This document shows, in pieces, positions 1 to 7,880 of a DNA stretch of 16,336 nucleotides. The position numbers were made by a program, and so were the translations under genes. The stretch spans positions 1-16,336 of the forward strand of contig CANHIR010000022.1 in the NCBI GenBank assembly GCA_947461015.1, in the 5' to 3' direction. Origin of the DNA: Bacteroidota bacterium (GTDB taxonomy: Bacteria; Bacteroidota; Bacteroidia; Chitinophagales; Chitinophagaceae). Numbering within the stretch: the stretch's first letter is position 1; each line of letters begins with the position of its first letter. Below the pieces are notes generated by a model. The model was not told where the DNA came from. It was given only the letters and a program-made list of their open reading frames with translations, and did no database searches.

Positions 1-1340
1 TCTTCTATCACGCCAATATCTCCCGTGTGTAACCATCCGTCAATAATGGTTTCGGCTGTTAATTCCGGTAATTTATAATAACCTTTCATTACACTAGGTC
101 CTGCTACACAAATTTCGCCATCTGCTTCCAGTTTTAATTGAACACCATCAATTGGTAAACCAACGGTTCCAAATTTAGTATCCCCTGGTGTTCTAAAATT
201 GATACTGATGATAGGACTATTCTCTGTTGGACCATATCCTTCATAAACAGGTATTTGTGCTGCATTAAAAATGCGCAACAATTTTACTTGGCAAGCAGCT
301 CCTCCGGTTACAATAAACTTTACATTACCACCTAGACCTTCTCTCCACTTACTAAAAATTAATTTATTTGCAAGCTTTAATTGTAATTGATACCAAAAAG
401 AGCCTGGAATTAAATTGTCGTATTTTTCACCTAAGGCAACGGCCCAGAAAAATAATTTTCTTTTAATGCCTGTTAGCTCCTCGCCCTTCATCATTATTTT
501 TTCAAATACCTTTTCTAGTAATCTTGGTACGGTAGAGAATCCGTCTGGCGAAACTTCTTTTAAATTGTCACCAATGGTCTCCAATGATTCAGCATAATAA
601 ATACTCATACCACTATACATATAAATATAGGATGCCACTTTTTCGAAGATATGATTCAGCGGTAAAAAGCTTAATACTTTTTGGGTGGGCGCATCTGGAA
701 AAGGAAAACTTTTTTTACCAGATTGTAAATTAAAATAAACACTGTGGTGCGTTAACATAACCCCTTTTGGCGTTCCCGTTGTACCAGAAGTATAAATAAA
801 AGTAGCTACCTGCTCTACGGGGATTGTTTTTTTAATAACATCTACTTGTTCCAATAAATCGGCATCCTTTAAACATAATTCCGTCCAATGCTTTGCACCT
901 TCAATTGGATCGAAAGTATATACTTCTTTTAAACAAGGCACATTGTCTTTAATAGACATTACCTTATTATACAGTTCTTGATTGCTCGCAAACATATATT
1001 TTACAGAAGCATCATTTAAAATAAAAGTTAATTCCAATGGATTGGTGGTTGGATAAACGGGCACCCATATCACACCAATTTGTTGTGTCGCCATATCCGC
1101 CATTAACCATTCTGGTCGATTACTACTTATGATGGCAATTTTATCCGAACCCTCGGGTGTAAAATCATTTCCTGATAAACCCAAACTCAGTAATCCTGCA
1201 CTTAAGGAGTTTACGGTTGCTGCAACTTCGGCAGTGGAATAGGTTCTCCATCCACCATTTTCTTTTCCAGCCAACATCACTTCCTGTGGAAAATTTTGCA
1301 ATTGATGTTCAATACAATCAAAGAGTCTTTTTGGTTCCAT
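1..1340 (-). CDS. Long-chain fatty acid-CoA ligase (AMP-forming), 3' part cut by window edge
   Basis: This member of the adenylate-forming superfamily activates fatty acids to acyl-CoA through an acyl-AMP intermediate, acting in the cytoplasm or at the inner membrane. The ATG at 1338-1340 opens a frame that stays open to the left edge (446 codons plus 2 bases). I see the phosphate-binding motif TSGTTGTPKG near residue 183, preceded by FIY; the A5 motif EGYGPTE near residue 368; and HTGDIG just before the edge, the usual A7 motif. About 145 residues of C-terminal subdomain should lie outside, judging from usual family lengths near 590-600. The FadD15-like sequence (AIISSNRPEW, SFLPLNHIFE) favours a long-chain acyl substrate, but the substrate cannot be proved. 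The gene sits behind the terminator at 1413-1440, so it is probably its own transcription unit. I found no convincing TTTG/TAnnTTTG promoter in the 70 bp upstream. Confidence 0.93.
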   Translation of the reverse strand, partial: MEPKRLFDCIEHQLQNFPQEVMLAGKENGGWRTYSTAEVAATVNSLSAGLLSLGLSGNDFTPEGSDKIAIISSNRPEWLMADMATQQIGVIWVPVYPTTNPLELTFILNDASVKYMFASNQELYNKVMSIKDNVPCLKEVYTFDPIEGAKHWTELCLKDADLLEQVDVIKKTIPVEQVATFIYTSGTTGTPKGVMLTHHSVYFNLQSGKKSFPFPDAPTQKVLSFLPLNHIFEKVASYIYMYSGMSIYYAESLETIGDNLKEVSPDGFSTVPRLLEKVFEKIMMKGEELTGIKRKLFFWAVALGEKYDNLIPGSFWYQLQLKLANKLIFSKWREGLGGNVKFIVTGGAACQVKLLRIFNAAQIPVYEGYGPTENSPIISINFRTPGDTKFGTVGLPIDGVQLKLEADGEICVAGPSVMKGYYKLPELTAETIIDGWLHTGDIGVIE

Positions 1341-1412
1341 AAAGCAAACAAATTGTTTAACAAAGTACTCAAAAAGCTGCAGAAAAAAAAGAAATCCGGA
1401 GCAAGAAAACAT

Positions 1413-1440
1413 AAAAAAACCCAACATCCATGTTGGGTTT
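1413..1440 (-). terminator. Rho-independent terminator of the DUF502-serC-DUF1015 operon
   Basis: A perfect 10-bp stem (arms 1417-1426 and 1431-1440) with a 4-base loop is followed, read on the minus strand, by a T run at 1413-1419. It lies about 30 bp beyond the DUF1015 stop codon and before the acyl-CoA ligase start. It therefore separates these two same-strand genes into different units. Confidence 0.85.
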
Positions 1441-1471
1441 CAAAATCATTAAGAATTATTTATGCTGTTTA

Positions 1472-2704
1472 TTAATAAATTAAATGCGTTAACAATCCAT
1501 CTCTTAATTTAGGCTCAAACCAAGTACTTTTTGGAGGCATTACTTCACCTGCATCGGCGATATTGAACAACTGGTCAATAGTAACGGGATATAAACTAAT
1601 AGCCAATTGCATTTCACCACTGTCTACTCTTTTTTCCAATTCACTCAAGCCCCTAATACCACCAACAAAATCAATTCTTTTATCGGTACGTTGATCCACA
1701 ATACCCAATAATTTTGATAAAATATTATTGGATAATATGGTTACATCCAATACTCCAATTGGATCGTTATCGTTATAAGTTCCAGGCTTCGCTGTTATAC
1801 GATACCATTTGCCTGCTAAATACATTCCAAAACTGTGTAATGATGTTGGCTTAAATGCACCTTCATGTTCAACAACTTCAAATTCAGTACCCAAGGCAGC
1901 CAAAAACGCAGCTTCGCTATGACCATTCAAATCCTTTACCACACGGTTGTAATCCATGATATGTAATTGATTGGATGGGAATAAAGTAGTTAAGAAATAA
2001 TCGGCAGCTGGCGTAGCTCGCTCACCCAATGCCAATTTTACTTTTGCAGCAGATGCAGCTCGGTGGTGACCATCGGCAATATAGGTACAAGGTACTTCGG
2101 TCGCAAAAAGATGGGTGATTTGGTCGATGGTATCCGTATCGGTTACGGCCCAAACAGAATGCTGAATGCCATCCTCTGTGATAAAATCGTACACAGGGGT
2201 TTTAGCCGTTTTCCATTTCTCAATTAAGGCATCAATAGAAGCTTGATTGCGGTATGCTAAAAACACATTGCCCGTTTGTGCCCCCGAGGTTTTAATATGA
2301 TTAATTCTATCCTGTTCCTTTTCAGGTCTCGTAAACTCATGCTTTTTGATAATACCATTATTATAATCATCAATGCTACTTACACAAACCAATCCCGTTT
2401 GTGCACGACCATCCATTATTAATTGATAGATATAATAACAAGGTTTTGATTCCTTAAATAAAACATCTCTTTGTACAAATGCATTTAAATTTTCTAAAGC
2501 TAAATCGTAAACTTGTTGACTATGAATATCGGTAGATTCTGGTAAATCAATTTCACTTTTTGTGATATGTAAAAAAGAATATGCATTGCCAACTGCTTCC
2601 AGTTTTGCTTCTGCACTATTTAAAACATCATATGGTTTACTTGCTACCTGCTTCGCTAATTGAGGCTGAGGACGAAGCGCTTCAAAGGGTCTAATATTTG
2701 CCAT
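1472..2704 (-). CDS. DUF1015 family protein, serine-operon associated
   Basis: A 410-residue soluble protein with the hallmarks of DUF1015 (COG4198). They are the N-terminal IRPFEALRP and KPYDVLNS; the middle segment HEFTRPEKEQDR (residues 122-133); the signature ADGHHRA (210-216) followed by an Ala-rich helix; and the C-terminal MPPKSTWFEPKLRDGL (389-404). There is no signal peptide or membrane segment, so it is cytoplasmic. The ATG at 2702-2704 is 67 bp after serC with no terminator between, which supports co-transcription. I know of no settled biochemical function for the family. Family members often sit with serA and serC in Bacteroidota, so a role in serine or phosphoserine metabolism is a reasonable inference. 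The DGHHR motif resembles the nucleotide-binding motif of ParB/sulfiredoxin-fold proteins, including free-serine kinases; that similarity is judged by eye only. Confidence 0.9.
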   Translation of the reverse strand: MANIRPFEALRPQPQLAKQVASKPYDVLNSAEAKLEAVGNAYSFLHITKSEIDLPESTDIHSQQVYDLALENLNAFVQRDVLFKESKPCYYIYQLIMDGRAQTGLVCVSSIDDYNNGIIKKHEFTRPEKEQDRINHIKTSGAQTGNVFLAYRNQASIDALIEKWKTAKTPVYDFITEDGIQHSVWAVTDTDTIDQITHLFATEVPCTYIADGHHRAASAAKVKLALGERATPAADYFLTTLFPSNQLHIMDYNRVVKDLNGHSEAAFLAALGTEFEVVEHEGAFKPTSLHSFGMYLAGKWYRITAKPGTYNDNDPIGVLDVTILSNNILSKLLGIVDQRTDKRIDFVGGIRGLSELEKRVDSGEMQLAISLYPVTIDQLFNIADAGEVMPPKSTWFEPKLRDGLLTHLIY

Positions 2705-2771
2705 GGGCGCAAATATCGTTCTTTTTTTTGAGTAAAAGATTTTTTGTTGAAGCTGATTCGTTAAACAAAAT

Positions 2772-3830
2772 TTAAGAAAAATGGTGCATTAAATCACAAA
2801 ATGCTTGTACACTGCTCATAGGCAATGCATTATACATGCTAACCCGAATACCACCAACGGATCGGTATCCTTTCACGCCAATCATGCCTTCTTTTTTACA
2901 CATTGCTAAAAATGCTTCTTCTTTATTTGGATCGGTTAAAAAGAAAACTGCGTTCATAATACTACGATCTGCTTTTTCAATAGGACAATAAAATGCAGGA
3001 TGTTCATCAATGGTTTTATACAACAAAGCCGCCTTGGCTTCATTTCTTTTTTCCATCTCGGTTAAGCCTCCTTCTTTTTCAATCCATCTTAATGTTAACA
3101 AGCTAACATAAATTGAAAAAACAGGAGGTGTATTTAATAAACTTCCTGCTTCGATATGTTTTTGATAATCTAAGATGGCAGGAATTTTTCGATTTACGCT
3201 TCCCAATAAAGATTTTTTTATCACCACCATCGTTACGCCCGCAGCACCCATATTTTTTTGCGCACCTGCATATATTAAATCAAAATTTTTGAAATTGGTT
3301 GGCCTGCAAAATATATCGGAACTCATATCCCCAATTAATGGCACATTCACCTGTGGGTATTGATGCCACTGGGTTCCCTCCACCGTATTATTAGTGGTAA
3401 TATGCAAATAAGTAGTATTTTCTGGGAGCTGTAAGTCCTTTTTTAAATAAGTATGTTTTTTATCGGAACTATCTGCCACCACCGTTACAGGACCAAATAA
3501 TTTTGCCGCTGCAACCGCCTTATTTCCCCAAACGCCATTGTCACAAATTGCAGCCATCCCGTTTTCGTCTAACAAATTCATAGGTACTTGCATAAACTGC
3601 ATAGTAGCGCCTCCTTGTAAAAACAATACTTCATAATCATCTCCAATGTCCATTAATTTTTTTACGATACGCTTTGCCTCCTCCACTACTTCTACAAAAT
3701 GAGTAGTACGGTGTCCTATTTCTAAAATGGATAATCCAGTATTATTGAAATTATGAATTGCTGCTGCTGCCTGTTCTAAAACTTCTTTAGGTAATATAGC
3801 TGGGCCTGAATTAAAATTGTGCAAATGCAT
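2772..3830 (-). CDS. serC: Phosphoserine aminotransferase
   Basis: A PLP-dependent class V aminotransferase that converts 3-phosphohydroxypyruvate and glutamate to O-phosphoserine and 2-oxoglutarate, the second step of serine synthesis. It may also act on the vitamin B6 precursor 3-hydroxy-4-phosphohydroxythreonine-like oxo acid. At 352 residues it has normal family length. Visible motifs are the N-terminal NFNSGPAILP, GGATMQF (residues 73-79), GDMSSDIF (167-174), the Schiff-base lysine in GAQKN (K192), and the C-terminal GGIRVSMYNA (326-335) with the substrate-binding arginine. The start is the ATG at 3828-3830, only 17 bp after the DUF502 stop, so the two are probably co-transcribed. In many Bacteroidota serA follows serC, but here DUF1015 follows directly and serA must be elsewhere. 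Confidence 0.97.
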   Translation of the reverse strand: MHLHNFNSGPAILPKEVLEQAAAAIHNFNNTGLSILEIGHRTTHFVEVVEEAKRIVKKLMDIGDDYEVLFLQGGATMQFMQVPMNLLDENGMAAICDNGVWGNKAVAAAKLFGPVTVVADSSDKKHTYLKKDLQLPENTTYLHITTNNTVEGTQWHQYPQVNVPLIGDMSSDIFCRPTNFKNFDLIYAGAQKNMGAAGVTMVVIKKSLLGSVNRKIPAILDYQKHIEAGSLLNTPPVFSIYVSLLTLRWIEKEGGLTEMEKRNEAKAALLYKTIDEHPAFYCPIEKADRSIMNAVFFLTDPNKEEAFLAMCKKEGMIGVKGYRSVGGIRVSMYNALPMSSVQAFCDLMHHFS

Positions 3831-3847
3831 TTGTAAAATATCTTTTT

Positions 3848-4504
3848 TTAATTATTTGGATCATCATCCACATCGGTCACACCGCCTGAAATAGCATACT
3901 TCATGGCTTCTGAGGCACTCACTCCATAAGGCAATTTTTTAATTCTATTAGTAGGTACCATATAGGTAATACCAGAAATCGCATATGAATGTGGTACATA
4001 AACTGTTAGATGATCTTGCAATCCAAAATGTTCTGTAGATTCCTGCGTAATAAATCCAACGCGCCAAACATCAAGTGCATCTACATTGACCAAAACAGGT
4101 TGATCAAATTTTTTCTTACTACCTGCAAATGCTTGTAAAAAATCTTTGATGGATGAATAAATGATTTTGATACCAGGTGTTTTTTCTAAAACCTTATCAA
4201 AAATGGAAATGATTTTCTCAATAAAAAATAAGGATGACAACCAACCTACTATTAATACCAATCCAATTGCAACCACAAAACCCAATCCCGTTACTTTGGG
4301 AATGCTCCCGTTAACAACAGCGAATTTTACTGGGAAAAGTAAATTTAAAATGTTGGGTAAAAAATTGTCTACCCAATTAAATACACTAACAATTACCCAT
4401 ACTGTTATGCCTATTGGGGCCAGTAAAACCACACCCTGGAAAAAAAGATGTGCTAGTCCATTAAATATCTTCCTAAGTCTAACTTTTCGCCTTGATGGTA
4501 GCAT
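3848..4504 (-). CDS. DUF502 family inner-membrane protein
   Basis: A 218-residue membrane protein of the DUF502 family (COG2928), whose function is not established. It has a basic N-terminus (SRRKVRLRK) and two hydrophobic segments at about residues 20-44 and 72-96. A soluble C-terminal part carries the family motifs: TPGIKIIYSSIKDF, which corresponds to the usual P-x-x-x-x-IY-x-x-x-K; YVPHSYAISG; MVPTNRI; and the terminal EAMKYAISGG. It is the first gene of the DUF502-serC-DUF1015 unit and is divergent from tetR, with 123 bp between the two starts. No strong promoter is visible on the minus strand; the best match (GAAATTTG, at 4525-4532) misses one base of TAnnTTTG and lacks a well-spaced TTTG. 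Its link to serine synthesis is by position only. Confidence 0.88.
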   Translation of the reverse strand: MLPSRRKVRLRKIFNGLAHLFFQGVVLLAPIGITVWVIVSVFNWVDNFLPNILNLLFPVKFAVVNGSIPKVTGLGFVVAIGLVLIVGWLSSLFFIEKIISIFDKVLEKTPGIKIIYSSIKDFLQAFAGSKKKFDQPVLVNVDALDVWRVGFITQESTEHFGLQDHLTVYVPHSYAISGITYMVPTNRIKKLPYGVSASEAMKYAISGGVTDVDDDPNN

Positions 4505-4574
4505 AATTGGGTGCTTTTAGCACCAAATTTCACCCTTTTTTGCCATTCAACATAAATAATAAAATAAATTGAGG

Positions 4575-4602
4575 GGAAACTTTGAAAACGAAAATAGTTT
4601 CC
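4575..4602. promoter_or_regulatory. Inverted repeat, candidate TetR operator
   Basis: The arms GGAAACT (4575-4581) and AGTTTCC (4596-4602) form a perfect 7-bp inverted repeat with a 14-bp centre. It covers the -33 element and most of the promoter spacer. TetR-family repressors bind two-fold symmetric sites of about this size, often over their own promoter, so autorepression is a reasonable inference. The site is identified by symmetry and position alone. Confidence 0.4.
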
Positions 4603-4611
4603 GTAGTTTTG
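4581..4611 (+). promoter_or_regulatory. Bacteroidota-type sigma promoter for the tetR-efflux operon
   Basis: A TTTG (-33 element) at 4581-4584 and an exact TAnnTTTG (-7 element, TAGTTTTG) at 4604-4611 are separated by 19 bases. This matches the known Bacteroidota primary sigma factor consensus. The predicted transcription start would be only about 10 bases before the tetR ATG at 4628, giving a very short leader. Confidence 0.75.
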
Positions 4612-4627
4612 CGGCTCAAATTGAAGT

Positions 4628-5260
4628 ATGGAAAACCGTATATTATTCAAAGCTAGGGACTTAATGACACGTAATGGGGTTAAACACATTACCATGGACG
4701 ATATTGCCTCCCAATTAGGCATTAGCAAAAAGACCATTTATCAATTTTATAAGGACAAAGATGCTTTGGTGATGGCCGTGGTAAATTTTGAATTGGAAGA
4801 GCAGGCCTTAAAATGTCAGCGGACTCAGGATATGGCCGACAATGCAGTACATGAAATGTTCATGATTTTGGAAGACATCCAACAAATGTTTAAAAACATG
4901 AACCCAATGACCATGAACGAACTGGCAAAATATTATCCAGAAGCATTCCTTCGTATACAAAATCACAAGGATGAATTTATGCATAAGATTATAAAAACGA
5001 ATCTTATCAAAGGAATTGAACAGGGTGTATATCGCAAAGAAATTGATCCAGAAATTTTATCTATCTATCGTTTAGAAACAAGCTTTGTTCCTTTCAATGC
5101 ACAGCTTTATCCTTATAGCAAATTTGACATCGCAAAAGTAACCTTGCAAATTATTGAAAATTTTATATACGGAGTAATGTCTATTAAAGGAATTGAATTC
5201 ATGGAAAAATATAAACACGAAACGGTTGCTAATGCACCTGTTGATTTACAAAATAATTAA
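4628..5260 (+). CDS. TetR/AcrR family transcriptional regulator of the efflux operon
   Basis: A 210-residue DNA-binding regulator. The N-terminal TetR_N helix-turn-helix is clear: ITMDDIASQLGISKKTIYQF at residues 21-40, followed by YKDKDALV, the usual end of the domain. The remaining 150 residues form a helical ligand-binding/dimerisation part with no similarity I recognise; family C-termini diverge with the ligand. It is the first gene of the operon, 40 bp ahead of the outer-membrane channel gene, with no promoter or terminator visible between them. The ATG at 4628 sits just after the promoter at 4581-4611, which supports this start. It probably represses its own operon and releases on binding a toxic or hydrophobic ligand. 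The inducer is unknown. Confidence 0.93.
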   Translation: MENRILFKARDLMTRNGVKHITMDDIASQLGISKKTIYQFYKDKDALVMAVVNFELEEQALKCQRTQDMADNAVHEMFMILEDIQQMFKNMNPMTMNELAKYYPEAFLRIQNHKDEFMHKIIKTNLIKGIEQGVYRKEIDPEILSIYRLETSFVPFNAQLYPYSKFDIAKVTLQIIENFIYGVMSIKGIEFMEKYKHETVANAPVDLQNN

Positions 5261-5300
5261 AGTATTAAAATAAACATAAAATAAACAAGCAATAAATAGT

Positions 5301-6638
5301 ATGAAAAAACTAAGTTTCCTCATCGCGGTTTTTGCAATCACTGCCTTAGCTAAAGCGCAGGATGCAAATAAAATTACGCATGCATTTTCACTTGACCAGT
5401 GTGTGGAGTATGCACAAAAAAATAATGTACAAGTTAAAAATGCATTATTGGCAATTGATGTGCAAGCACAAACCAATAGAGAAATAGCAGGTACTGCATT
5501 ACCAACCATTAATACAAATGTGAGTGGTACCGACTATCTAAAAATTCCAACCTCTTTATTGCCAGGTCAAATTTTTGGTGGGGCCCCAGGAACTTTTATA
5601 CCTGTTCAGTTTGGTACAAAATTTAATGCAAACTATGGCGCTAGCATCCAACAATTATTATTTGACGGTCAAGTATTTATTGCTTTGCAAGCAAGAGCCA
5701 CTTCCATGGATTTGCAAAGAAAAAATGCTGCTTTAACACAGGAAGTTATTAAGGCTAATATTTATAAAATATATTATCAATTGTCTGCTAGCAAAACACA
5801 ATTAAATATTTTAGATGCAAACATTAACCGTGTAAAAGCCCTAGCACATGACGCTGAAATTATGTACAAGAATGGTTTTGCAGAAAAATTAGATGTTGAT
5901 AAAATAAGTGTTCAATTAAATAACCTTGAAACAGAAAAGTTAAAAGCAAACAATAGTGTTGCCATTGGCTATATGGGTTTAAAAATGTTAATGGGCATGC
6001 CAGTAAAAGATAGCTTGTCATTAACGGATGTGATTAATGAAGGTAGTTTAACAAATGATATTTTAACCGAATCCGACTTTCAATACAATGTGCGTAAAGA
6101 TTTTCAATACTTAAGTACGGTGAAAAAAATGAATGAGTTTAACGTAAAAAGATATCAATTAAGCAACTTGCCAACGGTTTCCATGTCTGGCTCTTATTCT
6201 AAAAATGCACAAAGAAGTAAATTTGATTTTTTCCAAGGAGGCAATTGGTTCTCTACTTCCTTAGTTAGTTTGAATATTAACCTTCCTATATTCAACGGTT
6301 TTGCGACCGATGCACGTATTAAGCGAACAAAAATAGAATTGAAACAAACCGAAAACCAAATTGAGTCATTAAAAAATAGTATTGATAACGAAATCAATCA
6401 AGCTAAATTAAACTACATGTCTTCTGTAGCAACGGTTCAATTTCAAAAGAAGAATATGGAATTAGCAGAGAAAGTGTATCAACAAACAAAAAAGAAGTTT
6501 GAAGCGGGTACAGGATCTAATACCGAAATATCTGCTGCACAAACTGATTTAGTAAGTGCACAAAACAATTTTATGAATGCACTTTATGCAGCATTAATTG
6601 CTAAAGTAGATTTATTAAAAGCAACTGGAAAATTATAA
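5301..6638 (+). CDS. TolC family outer-membrane efflux channel
   Basis: The outer-membrane factor of a tripartite RND pump. It trimerises into a beta-barrel plus a long periplasmic alpha-helical tunnel. At 445 residues it has typical Bacteroidota TolC-family length. It begins with a signal peptide (MKKLSFLIAVFAITALAKAQ, cleavage near residue 19-20). Mature residues FSLDQCVEYAQKNN (29-42) match the conserved start of outer-membrane efflux repeats. Two long coiled-coil helical stretches are visible, about residues 150-225 and 350-425, the second containing AEKVYQQTKKKFEAGTGSNTEI, the usual second-repeat motif. The 40-bp gap after tetR and 29-bp gap before the adaptor indicate one operon. There is no lipobox, unlike the OprM-type lipoprotein channels. 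Confidence 0.94.
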   Translation: MKKLSFLIAVFAITALAKAQDANKITHAFSLDQCVEYAQKNNVQVKNALLAIDVQAQTNREIAGTALPTINTNVSGTDYLKIPTSLLPGQIFGGAPGTFIPVQFGTKFNANYGASIQQLLFDGQVFIALQARATSMDLQRKNAALTQEVIKANIYKIYYQLSASKTQLNILDANINRVKALAHDAEIMYKNGFAEKLDVDKISVQLNNLETEKLKANNSVAIGYMGLKMLMGMPVKDSLSLTDVINEGSLTNDILTESDFQYNVRKDFQYLSTVKKMNEFNVKRYQLSNLPTVSMSGSYSKNAQRSKFDFFQGGNWFSTSLVSLNINLPIFNGFATDARIKRTKIELKQTENQIESLKNSIDNEINQAKLNYMSSVATVQFQKKNMELAEKVYQQTKKKFEAGTGSNTEISAAQTDLVSAQNNFMNALYAALIAKVDLLKATGKL

Positions 6639-6667
6639 GAAAAAATATAACAAATAAATACACGAAA

Positions 6668-7840
6668 ATGAAACATAGTTTAAAATTATTTACAATTAGT
6701 ATCATGTTAATTACAGTTGCTTGTGGCGGCGGTGATAATAGCATTGAGGCAAAAAAAGCAAATTTAGAAAAGTTAAAAAAGCAAGTTTTAGAGATAAATG
6801 GTAAAATTGCTAGTTTAGAAAAAGAACTGGCAACTAGTGGAGCCGCAGAACAAGCGAAAGCAGTTTTAGTGGTGGTTGCGCCAATTGTGAATCAGGACTT
6901 TAATCACTTTATTGAATTACAGGGTAAAGTAGAGTCTGAAAGTGTTTCTTATGTTACACCTCGCGCAGGTGGTGGCCAAGTAAAGGCTTTGTATGTTAAA
7001 AGAGGCGACCGTGTAAAAAAGGGACAACTCATTTTACAATTAGACAACAGTTTAATTAAGCAAAGTGCCGCAGCTGCTGCACAAAATATTGAAACCATTA
7101 AAGCGCAGGCTGCTTTAGCTAGATCGGTTTATGAAAAACAAAAAAATCTTTGGGAACAAAATATTGGTAGCGAAATACAATTAATGACGGCTAAAACAAA
7201 TGCCGATGCATCTGCAAGTCAATTAAAAGCAGCGACTGAACAATTGGGCATGGTTAAAGATCAGCTTTCTTATACAAGTGTTTATAGCGATGTAGATGGC
7301 GTTGCTGAAGAAGTGAATGTTAAAGTAGGAGAATTGTTTGGCGGTCCAGGTCAAATTAAAATTGTCAATACCGAGAAATTAAAATTAACTAGTATGGTAC
7401 CTGAAAACTATGCTGGTAAAATTAAGGTTGGAACAGAAGCTACTTTGATTTTCCCGGACATCAATAAAACAATTGATGCCAAATTAGGTGTGGTGGGAAC
7501 TGTGATTGATCCACTGAGCAGAAGTTTTTATGTTGAATCTAAATTACCTATAGATAAGGACTTTCGTCCAAATCAATTGGTTCAAGTTAAAATCAAGGAC
7601 TATACTAAGGCAAACGCAATCATTATTCCAATTAACCTAATTCAAAACGATGAAAAAGGGAAATTCATTTATGTGGCTGCAAAAGAAGGCGGTAAACTTA
7701 TTGCACGTAAAAGAGCAGTGACCATTGGTGAATTTTATGGAAACAATATTGAAATTCTTTCCGGTCTAACAGCAGGAGAACAAATGATTACGGAGGGATT
7801 TCAGTCCTTGTTTGATGGTCAAAATATCATTACAAAATAG
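6668..7840 (+). CDS. RND efflux periplasmic adaptor lipoprotein (membrane fusion protein)
   Basis: The periplasmic adaptor links the RND permease to the TolC-like channel. The 390-residue protein starts with a hydrophobic signal ending in ITVAC-GGG (Cys19), so it is probably a lipoprotein. The residue at -3 is Thr rather than the usual Leu, which makes the lipobox slightly imperfect. A short coiled coil (about 27-56) precedes the barrel-sandwich/lipoyl half motif VTPRAGGGQVKALYVKRGDRVKKGQ (split across residues 96-120). Next come the helical hairpin (about 130-200), the second lipoyl half (VDGVAEEVNVKVGE, 209-222), the beta-barrel, and the C-terminal membrane-proximal domain ending GLTAGEQMITEGFQSLFDGQNI. 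The extra N-terminal coiled coil before the lipoyl domain is common in Bacteroidota adaptors. It lies 29 bp after the channel gene and 40 bp before the permease. Confidence 0.94.
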   Translation: MKHSLKLFTISIMLITVACGGGDNSIEAKKANLEKLKKQVLEINGKIASLEKELATSGAAEQAKAVLVVVAPIVNQDFNHFIELQGKVESESVSYVTPRAGGGQVKALYVKRGDRVKKGQLILQLDNSLIKQSAAAAAQNIETIKAQAALARSVYEKQKNLWEQNIGSEIQLMTAKTNADASASQLKAATEQLGMVKDQLSYTSVYSDVDGVAEEVNVKVGELFGGPGQIKIVNTEKLKLTSMVPENYAGKIKVGTEATLIFPDINKTIDAKLGVVGTVIDPLSRSFYVESKLPIDKDFRPNQLVQVKIKDYTKANAIIIPINLIQNDEKGKFIYVAAKEGGKLIARKRAVTIGEFYGNNIEILSGLTAGEQMITEGFQSLFDGQNIITK

Positions 7841-7880
7841 TAGGACAGTTTAATAATTTATAAAAGCACAATCGATCTAT

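Noticed and set aside
2705..2771. Possible terminator between serC and DUF1015
   Set aside because: T runs are present but there is no stable hairpin, so the genes are taken as co-transcribed.
4510..4524. Small hairpin (6-bp stem, 3-base loop) just upstream of the DUF502 start codon
   Set aside because: Too short and isolated to call a riboswitch, attenuator or operator; no T run follows and no second copy was seen.
4525..4548. Possible minus-strand promoter for the DUF502-serC-DUF1015 operon
   Set aside because: The -7-like element misses one base and the nearest TTG is about 16 bases away, not a full TTTG at 19-21; not strong enough to list.
4453..4737. Minus-strand open frame across the divergent DUF502/tetR gap
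   Set aside because: It overlaps both real genes and the tetR promoter, and its product has no recognisable features.
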